From Chamaecrista fasciculata (taxonomy: Eukaryota; Streptophyta; Magnoliopsida; Fabales; Fabaceae), in NCBI GenBank assembly GCA_003254925.1, contig QANZ01050898.1, forward strand, positions 1 to 64,000: 64,000 nt of DNA. Reading direction: 5' to 3'. Position numbers and translations under genes: made by a program. Shown one piece after another: positions 32,966-43,797 of the stretch. The notes beneath the pieces are model-generated. The model was not told the origin of the DNA, searched no databases, and was given only the letters and a program-made list of their open reading frames with translations. Each line of letters begins with the position of its first letter. Position 1 is the first letter of the stretch.

Positions 32966-33003
32966 TTATTAAGACATATTTTTAGGACCAAAATAACTCT
33001 TAA

Positions 33004-33243
33004 ATCATAAAAAGTTATTCGTAAACATTATTGGTTTGAAAGTTATTTGTAAAAATGAGCCTGTATAGTGTATAGTTAATGAAAATAATTATAAATGATT
33101 ATCGAAAGGAGGCACATTTTCAATTTTTATAACTTAAGAAAATCTTTATAAATTAATTTAAAAAAAAAAAGTTCATCCATGAGCCTTAAATCTTCATTAA
33201 TATTAGGATATTTGTAAATTTCTAATATTTCATTATACATTTA
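33004..33243. other. AT-rich intergenic DNA
   Basis: Nothing recognised. Confidence 0.5.
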
Positions 33244-33617
33244 GGCAAAAGTACTAATTTTGTCCACAAACTTTATATCAACTGTCAATTTCGTCTCCAA
33301 TCTTCTTTTGTTATCAATTTCATCCCCAATGTTTCACATTTTAGTCAATTTTATCCTTTGACTAATTTTTTCAATAAATTAACGACAGATGCTTTCGGTT
33401 TTTCAATCTGAGTTATGATTTGAATTTATTTTTCTATCAATTTTACATTATATATTATTAGCCACGTGGATTTTGTCAATAATATTTGGCTAAAGTAAGA
33501 GCAAAAGATAAAATTGACCAAAATATGAAATACTAAGGACGAAATGGACAACAAAAAAAGATTGGGGACGAAATTGACAGTCTGTATAAAGTTTTGGAAC
33601 AAATTAATACTTTTGCC
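33244..33617. mobile_element. Fold-back MITE, probably Mutator-like
   Basis: Termini GGCAAAAGTACTAATTTTGTCC and AATTAATACTTTTGCC are inverted, and the arms (CAATTTCGTCTCCAATCTTC and its inverse near 33555) extend ~110 bp. Only a weak target duplication (TACATTTA/TATATTTT) is seen. Confidence 0.65.
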
Positions 33618-34103
33618 TATATTTTATAGGTTAAGCTAAGAAGTGCCCTTTTTAGGACACTTGTTAAAGATTATTATTTGTGCTTTGGAAATATAAATAT
33701 ATCTCAAATTTCTCAAATAATAATTACTTGTTGTTTCTCTAATTTTTCAAGACTAAAATGCCCTTTTCTTATATCTTTATTATACATGATTTTAGACTGA
33801 TCGCTAGCCAGCCTGGCTATTCTTAACTTCCCTCGTCAACCCCTTTGGTCGTTCACCCGGTATGCCTAGACTTGGTAAACCGCATAACTCCGAGATATTA
33901 GAAACTCGACTTCCTCATATCTCGGACTCATTACACAAGCCATAACGGCTATATACCCACGATTTGGCTCGAAGATTTTGGGGATCCACATCCCCGGGAT
34001 TTCGCTAGCCCGCTAGCCTTCTTCCTCTATAAATACTCCAGCATAAGCCCGGAGTCAGGTTAGCTACTCTATTCACTCTAAACCCTTAAACACTAGTCTC
34101 TTT

Positions 34104-34741
34104 CATAGTGCAAAAAACCAGACCGGTCATCAAACCGGTGGAAGGCTCGAGTCACTGGTTCAATGGTTCAACCGCTGGGTCACTGGTTTAACCGGTTGAG
34201 CTGGTTTACTTAAAAAATACATTTTCAAATATCCATATTCATTAAATACACATTAATATATTGCAATAATTTAAATATAAAGTAAATATTAAACACTTTA
34301 GTACCTTTGGAGCTATTTTGCAATTTTAACCATAACAAGTTTTGTAAAAATTACATATTGACCCCACAATTTTTTTAAAGTTTTCATTTTAGTCCATCTA
34401 TAATATGTATCCAGGGACTAATTTGTAATTTTTTGAAAATTTTTTGGGGCCAATATGTAATTTTGCAAACTTGGGAGGGTCAAACCGGTTCGCCGGTTCA
34501 CCGGTTGAACCGGTTCAACTGCTATCCAGGGACTAATTTATAATTTTTTGAAAATTTTTTGGGGCCAATATGTAATTTTGCAAACTTTGGCGGGTCAAAC
34601 CGGTTCTCCGGTTCGCCGGTTGAACCGGTGACTCACCAGTTCAACTGCAATCCAATATTTTTTTTTCCGGACCGGCCTGGGCTCCGGTTTGCCGGTTCAC
34701 CGGTCGGACCGCCCGGTCCGGTCAGGTTTTTTTGCACTATG
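34104..34741. mobile_element. Non-autonomous hAT element (CCGGTT-rich)
   Basis: TIRs CATAGTGCAAAAAACC and GGTTTTTTTGCACTATG with a perfect 8-bp target duplication GTCTCTTT at 34096-34103 and 34742-34749. The subterminal regions are packed with ACCGGTT/AACCGG motifs. The interior has a ~115-bp tandem duplication (TATCCAGGGACTAATTT at 34408 and 34523). Confidence 0.85.
34408..34635. repeat. 115-bp tandem duplication inside the hAT element
   Basis: The unit begins TATCCAGGGACTAATTTGTA at 34408 and recurs at 34523. It includes GGGGCCAATATGTAATTTTG and CAAACCGGTTC..CGGTT in both copies. Confidence 0.8.
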
Positions 34742-34850
34742 GTCTCTTTTGCAGGGCCACCCCTATGGCATTTCAACCGGTGCACTCAATCACTCAGCCT
34801 AGTAGCTCACTCGACGAACTAAGGTAAGGTTCTAGCCATACTTTCGTTTA

Positions 34851-35139
34851 TCACTTTAATATATTTATTTATATTTTATTAATATTTTAATAAAAGATAT
34901 GTAATAGTTGCACCTTTTATTCTTATTTTGTTGAGACACTACGTTTGTTTTTATTTTGTGATATATTATATTAACGGCACATCTTTTTCAATTAGAAAAA
35001 ATATATGTAACATCAATATACTGTACACATTTTTAATAAAAAAATGAATGAAAATAACTGAAATATAAGAGATGGATTTGAATAATTAACCACTCTTCTG
35101 TATTGAGATATATGTTTATATATATATATATATATAACT
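34851..35139. other. AT-rich DNA with a TA microsatellite
   Basis: (TA)n lies at about 35117-35135. Nothing else was recognised. Confidence 0.5.
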
Positions 35140-35316
35140 AAGGTTATTAAAATCGGACTGAACCGGCGGTTCAACTGGTTGGACTGGGAATCGGTGCCTG
35201 GTCTGGCTCGATCTGGCCTAAGAACCTGATGTGTCCTAAACCGGTCAAGAACCATTGAAACCGGTCAAAAACCAAGAAAACCGTGTGAATCGGCCGGTTT
35301 GGAGCATAACTGGTTC
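35140..35316. mobile_element. hAT-like fragment (ACCGG-rich)
   Basis: AAGGTTATTAAAATCGGACTGAACCGGCGG followed by several ACCGGTCAA repeats resembles one end of a CCGGTT-type hAT element. The other end is missing where the 362-bp tandem array starts. Confidence 0.5.
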
Positions 35317-36254
35317 AGAGATTTTTTTTTAAGAACAGATGAACAACCAGATCTGAACATAGAAGAAGGAGATTTGGATAGATAGGGTGAATGTTTATTT
35401 CCTTCATGTGTTTTATTTCCTTCTTGTAATTTATTTCTTTATTGTAGTTTATTTCCTTCTTATAGTTTGGCTTAATTGTGGTTTTTTTCTTTGTTGGTGG
35501 TTTATTTCCTTTTTAATGTTTGACCTGATTGTAATTTATTTTCTTATTGTGTTTATTTGACTATTTTATGTTATAATGACTATTTATGAACTTAATTATG
35601 ATATGTTAAATTTGAATTTTATTATATATATAAAATTTTTTAATTATGATTAGTAATTTATTATTTTTCTGTCTAAGCAGAGATTTTTTTTTAAGAACAG
35701 ATGAACAACCAGATCTGAACATAGAAGAAGGAGATTTGGATAGATAGGGTGAATGTTTATTTCCTTCATGTGTTTTATTTCCTTCTTGTAATTTATTTCT
35801 TTATTGTAGTTTATTTCCTTCTTATAGTTTGGCTTAATTGTGGTTTTTTTCTTTGTTGGTGGTTTATTTCCTTTTTAATGTTTGACCTGATTGTAATTTA
35901 TTTTCTTATTGTGTTTATTTGACTATTTTATGTTATAATGACTATTTATGAACTTAATTATGATATGTTAAATTTGAATTTTATTATATATATAAAATTT
36001 TTTAATTATGATTAGTAATTTATTATTTTTCTGTCTAAGCAGAGATTTTTTTTTAAGAACAGATGAACAACCAGATCTGAACATAGAAGAAGGAGATTTG
36101 GATAGATAGGGTGAATGTTTATTTCCTTCATGTGTTTTATTTCCTTCTTGTAATTTATTTCTTTATTGTAGTTTATTTCCTTCTTATAGTTTGGCTTAAT
36201 TGTGGTTTTTTTCTTTGTTGGTGGTTTATTTCCTTTTTAATGTTTGACCTGATT
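35317..36254. repeat. Tandem array of a 362-bp unit (2.6 copies)
   Basis: The unit starts AGAGATTTTTTTTTAAGAACAG and repeats at 35317, 35679 and 36041. The third copy stops at the N at 36255. The copies appear identical by eye (for example AACCAGATCTGAACATAGAA and TGGTTTTTTTCTTTGTTGGT in all three), so the array is either very recent or an assembly effect. No ORF. Confidence 0.9.
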
Positions 36255-36255
36255 N

Positions 36256-36588
36256 CTCTCTCTCTCTCGTGGATTTATAAGTTATAAACCCGAAAAAAAG
36301 GACGACTCGATGAATTGGTGGTGGGTTCGTTGAAAAGGGGTGAATGGTGATCTCTCTTTCTTTCTTTTGCGAATGAATGGCTTCCCACACAAATCCCTTT
36401 CCCCACAAAATAAAAACAAAGAAAGATGCTCGAGGAAGAAATGAAAAGAGAGAGGGGTCCCCTTTATTATAATTTGTTTTCGCTGCTTGTTCTTGTTGTT
36501 GGTGTTGCTGTTGATAATTTGTAATTTTGTGTTTTGGGTTCTACCAGAACACTACAAAATAGACTGCCGACGATTTCGCAATTGGAAG

Positions 36589-36631
<43 letters not shown>

Positions 36632-36640
36632 GGACGATTT
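36256..36640. other. Unassigned sequence with CT/GA microsatellites
   Basis: It begins with (CT)n directly after the single N and ends in (GA)n at 36595-36628. Between them it is less AT-rich (GGTTCGTTGAAAAGGGG, CTTCCCACACAAATCCC), like promoter or UTR DNA. No gene follows in either direction nearby, so its origin is unclear. Confidence 0.4.
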
Positions 36641-36930
36641 TTTTGGGTAAATTCACTTAAAATCTTAATTTACTTTCTTTTCTTACGTTTTGATCCTATT
36701 ATAAAAAGAAAAGGACCTTAATATAAGAAAATAAAACTTTTGGGGATGAAAGTTTATTTTTCCTCTTTTTTTTAACGGAAAAATGGATGGAAAACGTTAG
36801 AGGGACCAACTTTTTCAAGTTTTGCATAACTGGGGACCAATGTGAAACAAAAAATAACTGGGGGACCTATTTGGAACAAGGAGCATAACTGGGGGACCAA
36901 AATAGGACTTTGGTCTTGTTAGTTTAACCC
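36641..36930. repeat. Decayed fold-back element
   Basis: GGGGGACCAAAATAGGACTTTGG on the right, with ACTGGGGACCAA repeats, resembles the arms of the Mutator-like fold-back family. The left end GGGTAAATTCACTTAAAATC is only weakly inverse. Confidence 0.4.
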
Positions 36931-36949
36931 ATATTTTATATAGAACATT

Positions 36950-37586
36950 GGCTAAAATTCACTTTTGGTCTCAATACTTTGGTAAAGGTCTCAATTTGGT
37001 TTCATAACTTTTTTTGTTACAATTTTGGTCCTATAACTTTGACAAATGTCTCAATTTGGTCCCGTAACTTTTTTTGTTGCAATTTTGGTCTCATAACTTT
37101 TGAAAACGTTTCACCATTGGTCTCAAGCTAATTTCTATTCATCAACTATCGTTAAATCTACTTCGCTCATATTTGTTATGTCATCATTCAACTTAGTATG
37201 TCAGATCATCTTTAATGACAGACAATAAATGGAAATTTGTGTGCAACTGTGGAGCGTTTTAAAAAGTTATAAGACTAGAATTGCAACAAAAAGAAAATTA
37301 TAAGAACAAAGGGTAAGTCTATAATGCAAAGTTTGATTCTTGACATGGGATGCAATGGATCATGAGCCAATAAAATAATGACACGTGAAAAAGTTAGTTG
37401 TATGTAAGTAGTGGTGTGACTCCATACACAGTTGTGATTGGTTAAATAATTTATTATTTTTTTATTATTTTTCAGCATTAAATTACATCAATGACTATAA
37501 TTATGCCACATTAGCATTTGCATCCCATGTCAAGAATCAAACTTTGGATCTTAGACTAACCCAAGAAGAAAAATGCACTTTAGGAG
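36950..37586. mobile_element. Fold-back Mutator-like MITE with a nested MITE
   Basis: The left end GGCTAAAATTCACTTTTGGTC. The right end AAAATGCACTTTAG follows the nested element 37311-37563. The 8-bp sequence AGAACATT lies at 36942-36949 and 37587-37594. Arms contain repeats of CATAACTTTTTTTGTTGCAATTTTGGTC. It ends ~30 bp from the stop codon of the OVATE gene. Confidence 0.7.
37311..37563. mobile_element. 253-bp MITE with ~45-bp TIRs (Mutator-like)
   Basis: TIRs GGGTAAGTCTATAATGCAAAGTTTG and its inverse CAAACTTTGGATCTTAGACTAACCC, including TTCTTGACATGGGATGCAA in both. Flanks AAGAACAAA and AAGAAGAAA are a 9-bp target duplication with one mismatch. It lies inside the right arm of the larger element. 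Confidence 0.8.
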
Positions 37587-37617
37587 AGAACATTTATTAG
37601 AATCACAATTAAACAAT

Positions 37618-38406
37618 TCAAACTTCAAACCCAATGCTTCTTTCTAAACGCCCCTTGTTTGCATTCATCGCGATTTCCTTCTCTTCGAATGCCAACCTTA
37701 CTTCCGTCTTCTTCTTCCTCCCAACCCTCACCGTCCGAACACTCCGTGGCTTCGCCGTCGCCGGAGCTCTCGCCGGAAAACGTCCGCAAAAATTGTTGAC
37801 CAGATCCACGAAAGCACTCAGTATAAACCCGTGCGACTTCTTCTCGTTCAGGTTCAAATAGCAGAACAGCAATTCTTGCAAAAATCCCCAATCCACCTTC
37901 TCGCAATTCTCCAATCTCGCTTCCACCATTTCCATCATCGACCGCTCGAAATCCTCTTCCGGACTCGCCGATCGCCTCAAGACGACGATGCTCTCCAAAG
38001 AATCCGAAGATCCGCCGAGATCCGGCGACGCCAGGTCGGGTAATCGGGTCGAATCGGGCGAATTGGACCTCGATCTCGAATCTCTCAGGTTTTCTTGACC
38101 AAAAACCCTAGTGAAAGCATTATTATGATTATTATTGTCGTTGTTGTTGTGGATATTGTTGTTATTGCTCGATGAGGGAGTGTCTTCGTTGAACAGAGTC
38201 GTGAAATTCTCGGAGAGGAAGCGATCGATGTCAGATAGGGTGGCTGCGTCGTTTTTTCGTCTGGCTATGGCGAAAGAGGGGGTCCTGGATTGCTTGCATC
38301 CCGAGAGAATCCAGTTTCTCGAAGAAGTCGTCGAATCAATTTGGGGATAAGGGTTTTTGATTTTGGAGACGCAGCGTTGAAGGAATTTTTGAAGCCACTT
38401 AGCCAT
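37618..38406 (-). CDS. OVATE family protein (OFP14-like)
   Basis: A single-exon gene of 262 codons for a plant-specific OVATE (DUF623) protein. OFPs are transcriptional regulators that work with KNOX/BELL homeodomain proteins and TRM proteins and affect organ shape. The OVATE domain spans about residues 141-207 (LRRSASPEEDFERSMMEMVE, WGFLQELLFCYLNLNEKKSH, FILSAFVDLVN). N-terminal motifs NWILSGCKQSRTPSFAI (31-47) and LSDIDRFLSENFTTLF resemble the OFP14 group. A low-complexity Asn/His run (80-96) comes from AAT/AAC triplets. The C-terminal tail is basic. The start ATG at 38406 gives the family-typical MAKWLQKFLQ. No intron, as usual for OFPs. Transposons end ~30 bp downstream of the stop. Confidence 0.9.
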   Translation of the reverse strand: MAKWLQKFLQRCVSKIKNPYPQIDSTTSSRNWILSGCKQSRTPSFAIARRKNDAATLSDIDRFLSENFTTLFNEDTPSSSNNNNIHNNNDNNNHNNAFTRVFGQENLRDSRSRSNSPDSTRLPDLASPDLGGSSDSLESIVVLRRSASPEEDFERSMMEMVEARLENCEKVDWGFLQELLFCYLNLNEKKSHGFILSAFVDLVNNFCGRFPARAPATAKPRSVRTVRVGRKKKTEVRLAFEEKEIAMNANKGRLERSIGFEV

Positions 38407-38689
38407 GATTGATGCTTGCTCTTGTTATAATGATGATGGGTTAATTTATTTGATGAAGAGAAGGTAAAAATGATTGAGGGAAATAGTGTAGTGTGATTTG
38501 TAGAGTGAAGAATGAGATATATTAGTGAGAAAAGTGTGATAATGTCCATAAATGATAAGTAACAATTGAAATTTGTTAAACAAAGTATGATCTTGGTTGA
38601 TATATTTTTTTTTTGGTACAAATCTTGGTTGATATATTTATGTGCTTCTTTGCCAAATCTCATATAAAATTGAGATTTGATAATTTTAG

Positions 38690-38945
38690 CTCACCAATAA
38701 TTTTAACTCGTTTAAGTTGGATCACTTGACTCGCGAGTCATGGTAAACTAACCCGGTGAGTTGGTGGGTTAGCTCACTAGTAGTATGTATAATGTATGTA
38801 GAAAAAAATACTTTATCAAAGTAAAATTTGGATTGGCAAAATCCTGACTTACTAAAGATTTTAGCCTGCATGAGCCAGCCCGAGTGAGCCGTAACCCATG
38901 GTGAGTCAACCTGTATGAGCCGAGTTGACTCATTTTAATAGCTCT
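38690..38945. mobile_element. hAT-like MITE remnant
   Basis: TTTTAACTCG..GACTCGCGAGTCATGG on the left and GAGTTGACTCATTTTAATAGCTCTA on the right are loosely inverse, with GAGCC/GGCTC motifs between. The right end resembles TAGAGCTAT-type hAT termini. No target duplication was found. Confidence 0.4.
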
Positions 38946-40583
38946 AATTAAATGGTGGTGGATTCTTTGACAAAATTATAATCTTTTTCTTTCTTTTTCT
39001 TACCATTTAGTTGGAGAGGCCCTTTGAACGTATTAATTACATTCAAACTTGTAAAGTTGGTATATACACGAATTTGGATCTGCTTCATTTTGGTTTTTTT
39101 TTTACACCTTTTAGTGTATTTTTAGAGAGATAAAGATAGAAAGTATGAGTTTCACGTATTTATTATTTTATGAGACTCTAACTTTTCCACCCTATCTCTT
39201 AACTTATCTTTCTAACATGCATCAATATGAAAATGAATAGGATTCACTTCCATATAAACACCAAATGGTGGATGCATGTGATTTTGTTTTTGGGATTTTT
39301 AGTAAGGATATTTGTATGACTGTATTTACATAATCTTTCTTTATATTTGAATCAATAGATTTGGTATTAAAAATAAAATATATGATAAAAAGATTTTGTT
39401 TTTGAGATTTTTAGTAAGGAGATTTTACGTAATCTTATTCCAATTAGATGGTGATTTTAATCATATCTAATTCTAGTTCCACTTTTTGTTAATGCAAGAT
39501 TTGTTCCAATATTAGTTCGACTCAAATCTCAATATCTATGTCGAAAAGTATTCAATCAACTGTCAAATATATAGATAAGTCTTTGATATCTACATTCATG
39601 AAGAAAATTGCTTTTCTGATATACATGAAGTATAATGGTAAATATTTTCATCCTACAGATATTCTTTCATATATGATCAGTTGTGTTTTTATTTGGTTTA
39701 ATCTTTAGTTCAATATTGTTTATAGATTATTCCTTTCATGTATTGTTATATTTGAATTCTCTGAATGATTTTAAGTGTCATTTGATTTTTCTATAATATA
39801 CTTTAGCTTAATAAACGTACATACGCTATTTTATAATATGATTTGGTGATGCTTAATATTTTATTTTAGACCAAAAAAAACATTCATTATTGTTTCCTAG
39901 CTATTGTTTATTACTTCATTTGTTATTTTATTAGTTACATTGTAATTGATTTTTCTATGATAAAACTCACAAGTTTTATTCCCATATATTTATGAAAGTT
40001 TTAGTTATGCCCTTTATTTAAAAGTCAAATAATTTTCTCTCAATTTTTAAAGCAACTTGATTTGGTTACTCCTTTTTTAACACTAATCATCTTTGATTTT
40101 ATTTTTTTGTGTAACAGTATTATGGGAAAAAATAAATTAAGAAGAAATTTCAATAGAAAGGGTTAATTATGTGAGAGTAAGTCGATCAAAAAATTTATAT
40201 AAAATAAAAGCAATTTTTTTTAATACAAACAGTCATAGTCATTAATAAAAAAAAGTAATCAAAGTTGATATTTCATGTAAACAAAAACAATTATTTCGTT
40301 TGTACCAAAAAAAACAATTATTTCATTTTTTTTATTTGACTAATAAATTCTAAATTTATATTTCTTGACATACATATATATTATAATATTTTTGACATTA
40401 AACTTTGTATGAAAATATAATGCAATTATACTTTTTCATAAAAGAGAAAGGAACATTGTCTTATTTAAAATTAGAGAGGTCAACTGTACCAAAAAAAAAT
40501 TAGAGAGGCCAAATTAGAAATTTGCGAAGTGAAAGATATCACAAAGGATGTATTTTGCTTTTAGTTAGATATTAATTTAATGT
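38946..40583. other. AT-rich intergenic DNA
   Basis: There are no supported ORFs or structured elements. A short direct repeat (TTTTGTTTTTG(G/A)GATTTTTAGTAAGGA near 39283 and 39392) is the only pattern. Confidence 0.5.
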
Positions 40584-41064
40584 TGATAATAGGCCTTCAG
40601 CTAAGGGCCCAATGCAAAGCCCACTAAGTATGGGACCAACCCACTAAGGGGATCTCCCTCTCAAATGGCGCCCTCCTTAGCTAAGGTGGCATTAAGAACA
40701 CAACCCGTTAAAGACAAGGGGGCAAAAGATTGGGAAAGACTTCAATAACCATGAAAGCCAACGCTCAATATAGAAATATCAAAGCTAGGGGGAGCCTTGA
40801 TTATCAAGTGAAAATCTCTCCCTAATAAGACGCTCTTTTCCTGGAAAGGGCTCCCCCTGCCATCCTATAAAGACAAGCCACCAACATTGTAAATAAGTAC
40901 GCATTCATACTCACTATCATCATCTTACCACTCACATACCAGATTTCTAATTTAAGCATCAGAAGGTCACCCCTGTCATTCATTGTCTTGTAGGTAATCA
41001 ATCGCACAGGAATGTTACCTCACATAAACCATATAATGACCCATGGCGAGATCCTAATTCATCG
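40584..41064 (+). mobile_element. Solo LTR (481 bp)
   Basis: It starts TGATAATAGGCCTTCAGC and ends CCTAATTCATCG (terminal CA decayed to CG). A 5-bp target duplication AATGT lies at 40579-40583 and 41065-41069. A TATA-like CCTATAAAGACAAGCC lies at ~40865. The 3' half matches 45-231. No internal domain or second LTR is present, so it is a solo LTR left by recombination. The lineage is undetermined. Confidence 0.75.
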
Positions 41065-41194
41065 AATGTCATCATTTTGAGTTTGGAAATGAAAGGAATT
41101 GGGGCAGAAGATCTGAGTTTGAAAGTTGAAAGTCATTCCATTTAGTGTGTTTGGAAATAAATCAATAATCAAGTGGTATTCAGGAAAAAAAAAA

Positions 41195-41620
41195 GGTCAA
41201 AGTGCACTTTTGGTCTCATAACTTTGACAAAGGTTTCAATTTGGTCCCATAACTTTTTTTGTTGCAATTTTGGTCCCATAACTTTGGCAAAGGTCTTAAT
41301 TTGGTTCCATAACTTTTTTTGTTGCAATTTTGGTCCTATAACTTCTAAAAACGTCTCACCGTTGGTCCCAAGTTGATTTCCATTTGTCCTATAACTTCAC
41401 CCATATTTGTCATGTGATCCAACTCAGTATGTCAGATCATCTTTAGCGGCAGATAATGGATGGAAATCAGTATTAGGACCAACATTGAGACGTTTTCAAA
41501 AGTTATGGGACCAAAATTGCAACAAAAAAAGTTATGGGACCAAATTGAGACCTTTGACAAAGTTATGGGACCAAATTGAAACATTTGCCAAAGTTATGGG
41601 ACCAAAAGTGCACTTTAGCC
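41195..41620. mobile_element. Fold-back Mutator-like MITE
   Basis: Left end GGTCAAAGTGCACTTTTGGTC, right end AAAAGTGCACTTTAGCC. Arms of ~180 bp are made of repeated CATAACTTTTTTTGTTGCAATTTTGG units. It is flanked by A9 on both sides (41186-41194, 41621-41629), compatible with a 9-bp duplication in a poly-A run. A further 16-bp direct repeat AATAATCAAGTGGTAT lies outside (41164-41179, 41628-41643). Confidence 0.8.
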
Positions 41621-41643
41621 AAAAAAAAATAATCAAGTGGTAT

Positions 41644-42058
41644 GATATTGTTATTTCATTCTTTTACAAATGTGGTTTTAGTCAATTTGCCTTTCTCAGG
41701 TTTATTTATTTGGGATTTTCTTCTATATATATTAATCGTAAGTCATTATCAACTTTGTAAATAAGTGATCTGCTAATATTGGGAAGTTTTTGAAAATAAA
41801 GTATCAGATAATGTCCTTAATTGCCATAGTAACCAAATATATAAATATAATATAGGTATGGATAATAAAAGATAGTGGGTATTTATTTGGTCCCTAAATT
41901 TATATTGAATCAACAATCAATCATTGAATAATCGAACTACATGATTTAGTCTTTGAAATTTTGCAGTTGTCAATGATTTGGTCCCTCGGACAATTTAGTT
42001 CTTGAATTTGAAATAATTTTATACTTTGTGATCTTTGAATTTGTGTTGAATTTATATT
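41644..42058. other. AT-rich intergenic DNA
   Basis: It contains decayed TTTGGTCCCT-type repeats (41895-42040), probably old fold-back element debris. No gene. Confidence 0.45.
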
Positions 42059-43787
42059 GAGTAAACTAGCATTCTGGTCCCTAAATTTTACGGGCGGTGG
42101 CAGCTAAGTCCCTGGATTTTTGAAATTATACAACCCGGTCCTTCAATTATGCAAAAGTTTAGAAACTTGGCCCTTCCGTCACTCACGGATTACAAAAAAG
42201 GTGATGTAGCATGGATGGAGGATGACCTGACCTATTAAGTGCTGGCGTGGCCGTTAACTACCACGCCAGCACCGGTTATACAAAAAAAAAAAAATGTCAC
42301 GTGTGTATTTCTCGCCACATAAGCATATACATAAAAAAATTGACTTGCCAATCAGTCTCTGACCCATTCTTATCCTATTATTCTCAACTTCCCCCTCTTT
42401 TTCATCATCTTCATTCATTTTAGTCCCAAATCCTCAAAATAAAATTGTAAAGTGTCTCAAAACTCTTCCAAACATTCCAATTTAGTCTTTTATCCAAGAA
42501 TCTTTCAGGGACTAAATTGAAATAAAAAATATTAAAAACCCTAAACCCTAAAACCCTAAACCCTAAAAGAAAGAACCCCTAAAACCCTAGCCATCTCTAA
42601 CCCTAAATTTTTCAAGGACTAAATAGTACAGAAAGGCAAACGTATTTAGATAATCTGAGGACTTGTTTATACAATTATGCAGAACAGTGGAGATGATGAA
42701 CAAATTGAAGAAGATGAACGGTGAAGATGAGGGTCTCAAGCAATCTCTTCGATCTGCAATTGATAATAACGAATACGTTGAGGGTATCAAGTAATTTCAT
42801 CTCTTCGATCTCTTCGTTTCACAATTTCATCAACGAATTTGTTGAGATTTAAGAGAGTGATGATTTCTGTTTGAGTGAAGTATTGTATGTATGGGTTGTG
42901 TCAATTTCAAGCAGACGGTGTCGGTGACGCCGACGGTGGACCACTTCGGCGTGTTTCGTGGCAATGTGGGGTTGGGTCATTGAATGAAGGAGACGAAGAA
43001 TGAAGGAGTTTGTGAGATTTGGATAATAGCAAGAAGAAGACGAAGAAGAAGAGTGAGATGAAATTACAGATCAAAGAGATTGCTTGAGACCCTCATCTTC
43101 ATTGTTCATCTTCTTCAATTTGTTCATCATCTTCATTGTTCTGCATAATTGTACAAATAGGCCCTCGGATTATCTAAATACATTTTCTTTTCTGTACTAT
43201 TTAGTCTTTGTAAAATTTAGGGTCGGAGATGGCTAGGGTTTTGGGTTTTGGGATTTAGATTTTTAGGGTTTAGGTTTTTGGGTTTAGGGTTTTAGGATTT
43301 GGGGTTTTTAATATTTTTTATTTCAATTTAGTCCCTGAAAGATTCTTGGATTAAGGACTAAATTGGAATGTTTGGAAGAGTTTTGGGACACTTTACAATT
43401 TTATTTTGAGGATTTGGGACTAAAATGAATGAAGATGATGAAAAAGAGAGGGAAGTTAAGAATAACGGGATAAGAATGGGTCAGGGAATGATTTGCAAGT
43501 CAGACTTTTTTTTAATGTATATGATGATGTGGCTTCAAAATACACACGTGACGTTTTTTTTTTAGTATAACAGGTTTTGCCGTGGCAGTTAACGGCCACG
43601 TTAGCACTTATTGGGCCACGTCAGCCTCCGTCCATGCCACTTCACCTTTTTTGTAACTCCAATCTGACGGAGGGACCAACTTGTATAATGTTTTTATAAT
43701 TTGGGGACCGGGTTGTATAATTTTGAAAATCTAGGGACCTATCTGCCATCGCCTGTAAAATTCAGAGACCGGATTGCTAGTTTACTC
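42059..43787. mobile_element. 1.7-kb non-autonomous Mutator-like element with telomere-like tracts
   Basis: TIRs GAGTAAACTAGCATTCTGGTC and GACCGGATTGCTAGTTTACTC, with a perfect 10-bp duplication AATTTATATT at 42049-42058 and 43788-43797. The inverted arms extend over ~600 bp (CCCTAAACCCTAAAACCCTA near 42540, TTTAGGGTTTAGG near 43260, and the TTTTGGGACACTTTACAATT block with its inverse at ~42445). No transposase or captured gene was recognised. The central 42660-43150 segment is purine/pyrimidine-rich with GAAGATGA repeats, itself inverted in part. Confidence 0.85.
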
Positions 43788-43797
43788 AATTTATATT

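Larger units (their letters stand above)
31053..33003. mobile_element. Fold-back Mutator-like element with two nested insertions
   Basis: The left arm CAAAGGGTCATTTTGGTCCT continues through TTTATGTTTCAAAAAGT. The right arm (32500-32581, then 32966-33003) is its inverse, ending AGGACCAAAATAACTCTT. The right arm is split by the hAT element 32582-32965. The centre is split by the TIR element 31300-32330. The target duplication was not found. Confidence 0.6.
33640..34850 (+). mobile_element. LTR remnant, interrupted by a hAT element
   Basis: GC-richer DNA with CTAGCCAGCCTGGCTATTC, CTATAAATACTCCAGC (TATA at ~34027) and TAACGGCTATATACCCACG resembles the U3-R of a plant LTR. It continues after the hAT element (GCAGGGCCACCCCTATGG). 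The exact ends and lineage are not determined. A TGATTTTAGAC near 33788 is a possible start. Confidence 0.45.

Noticed and set aside
35317-36254. CRISPR array
   Set aside because: The direct repeats are 362 bp with no spacers and the genome is a plant's.
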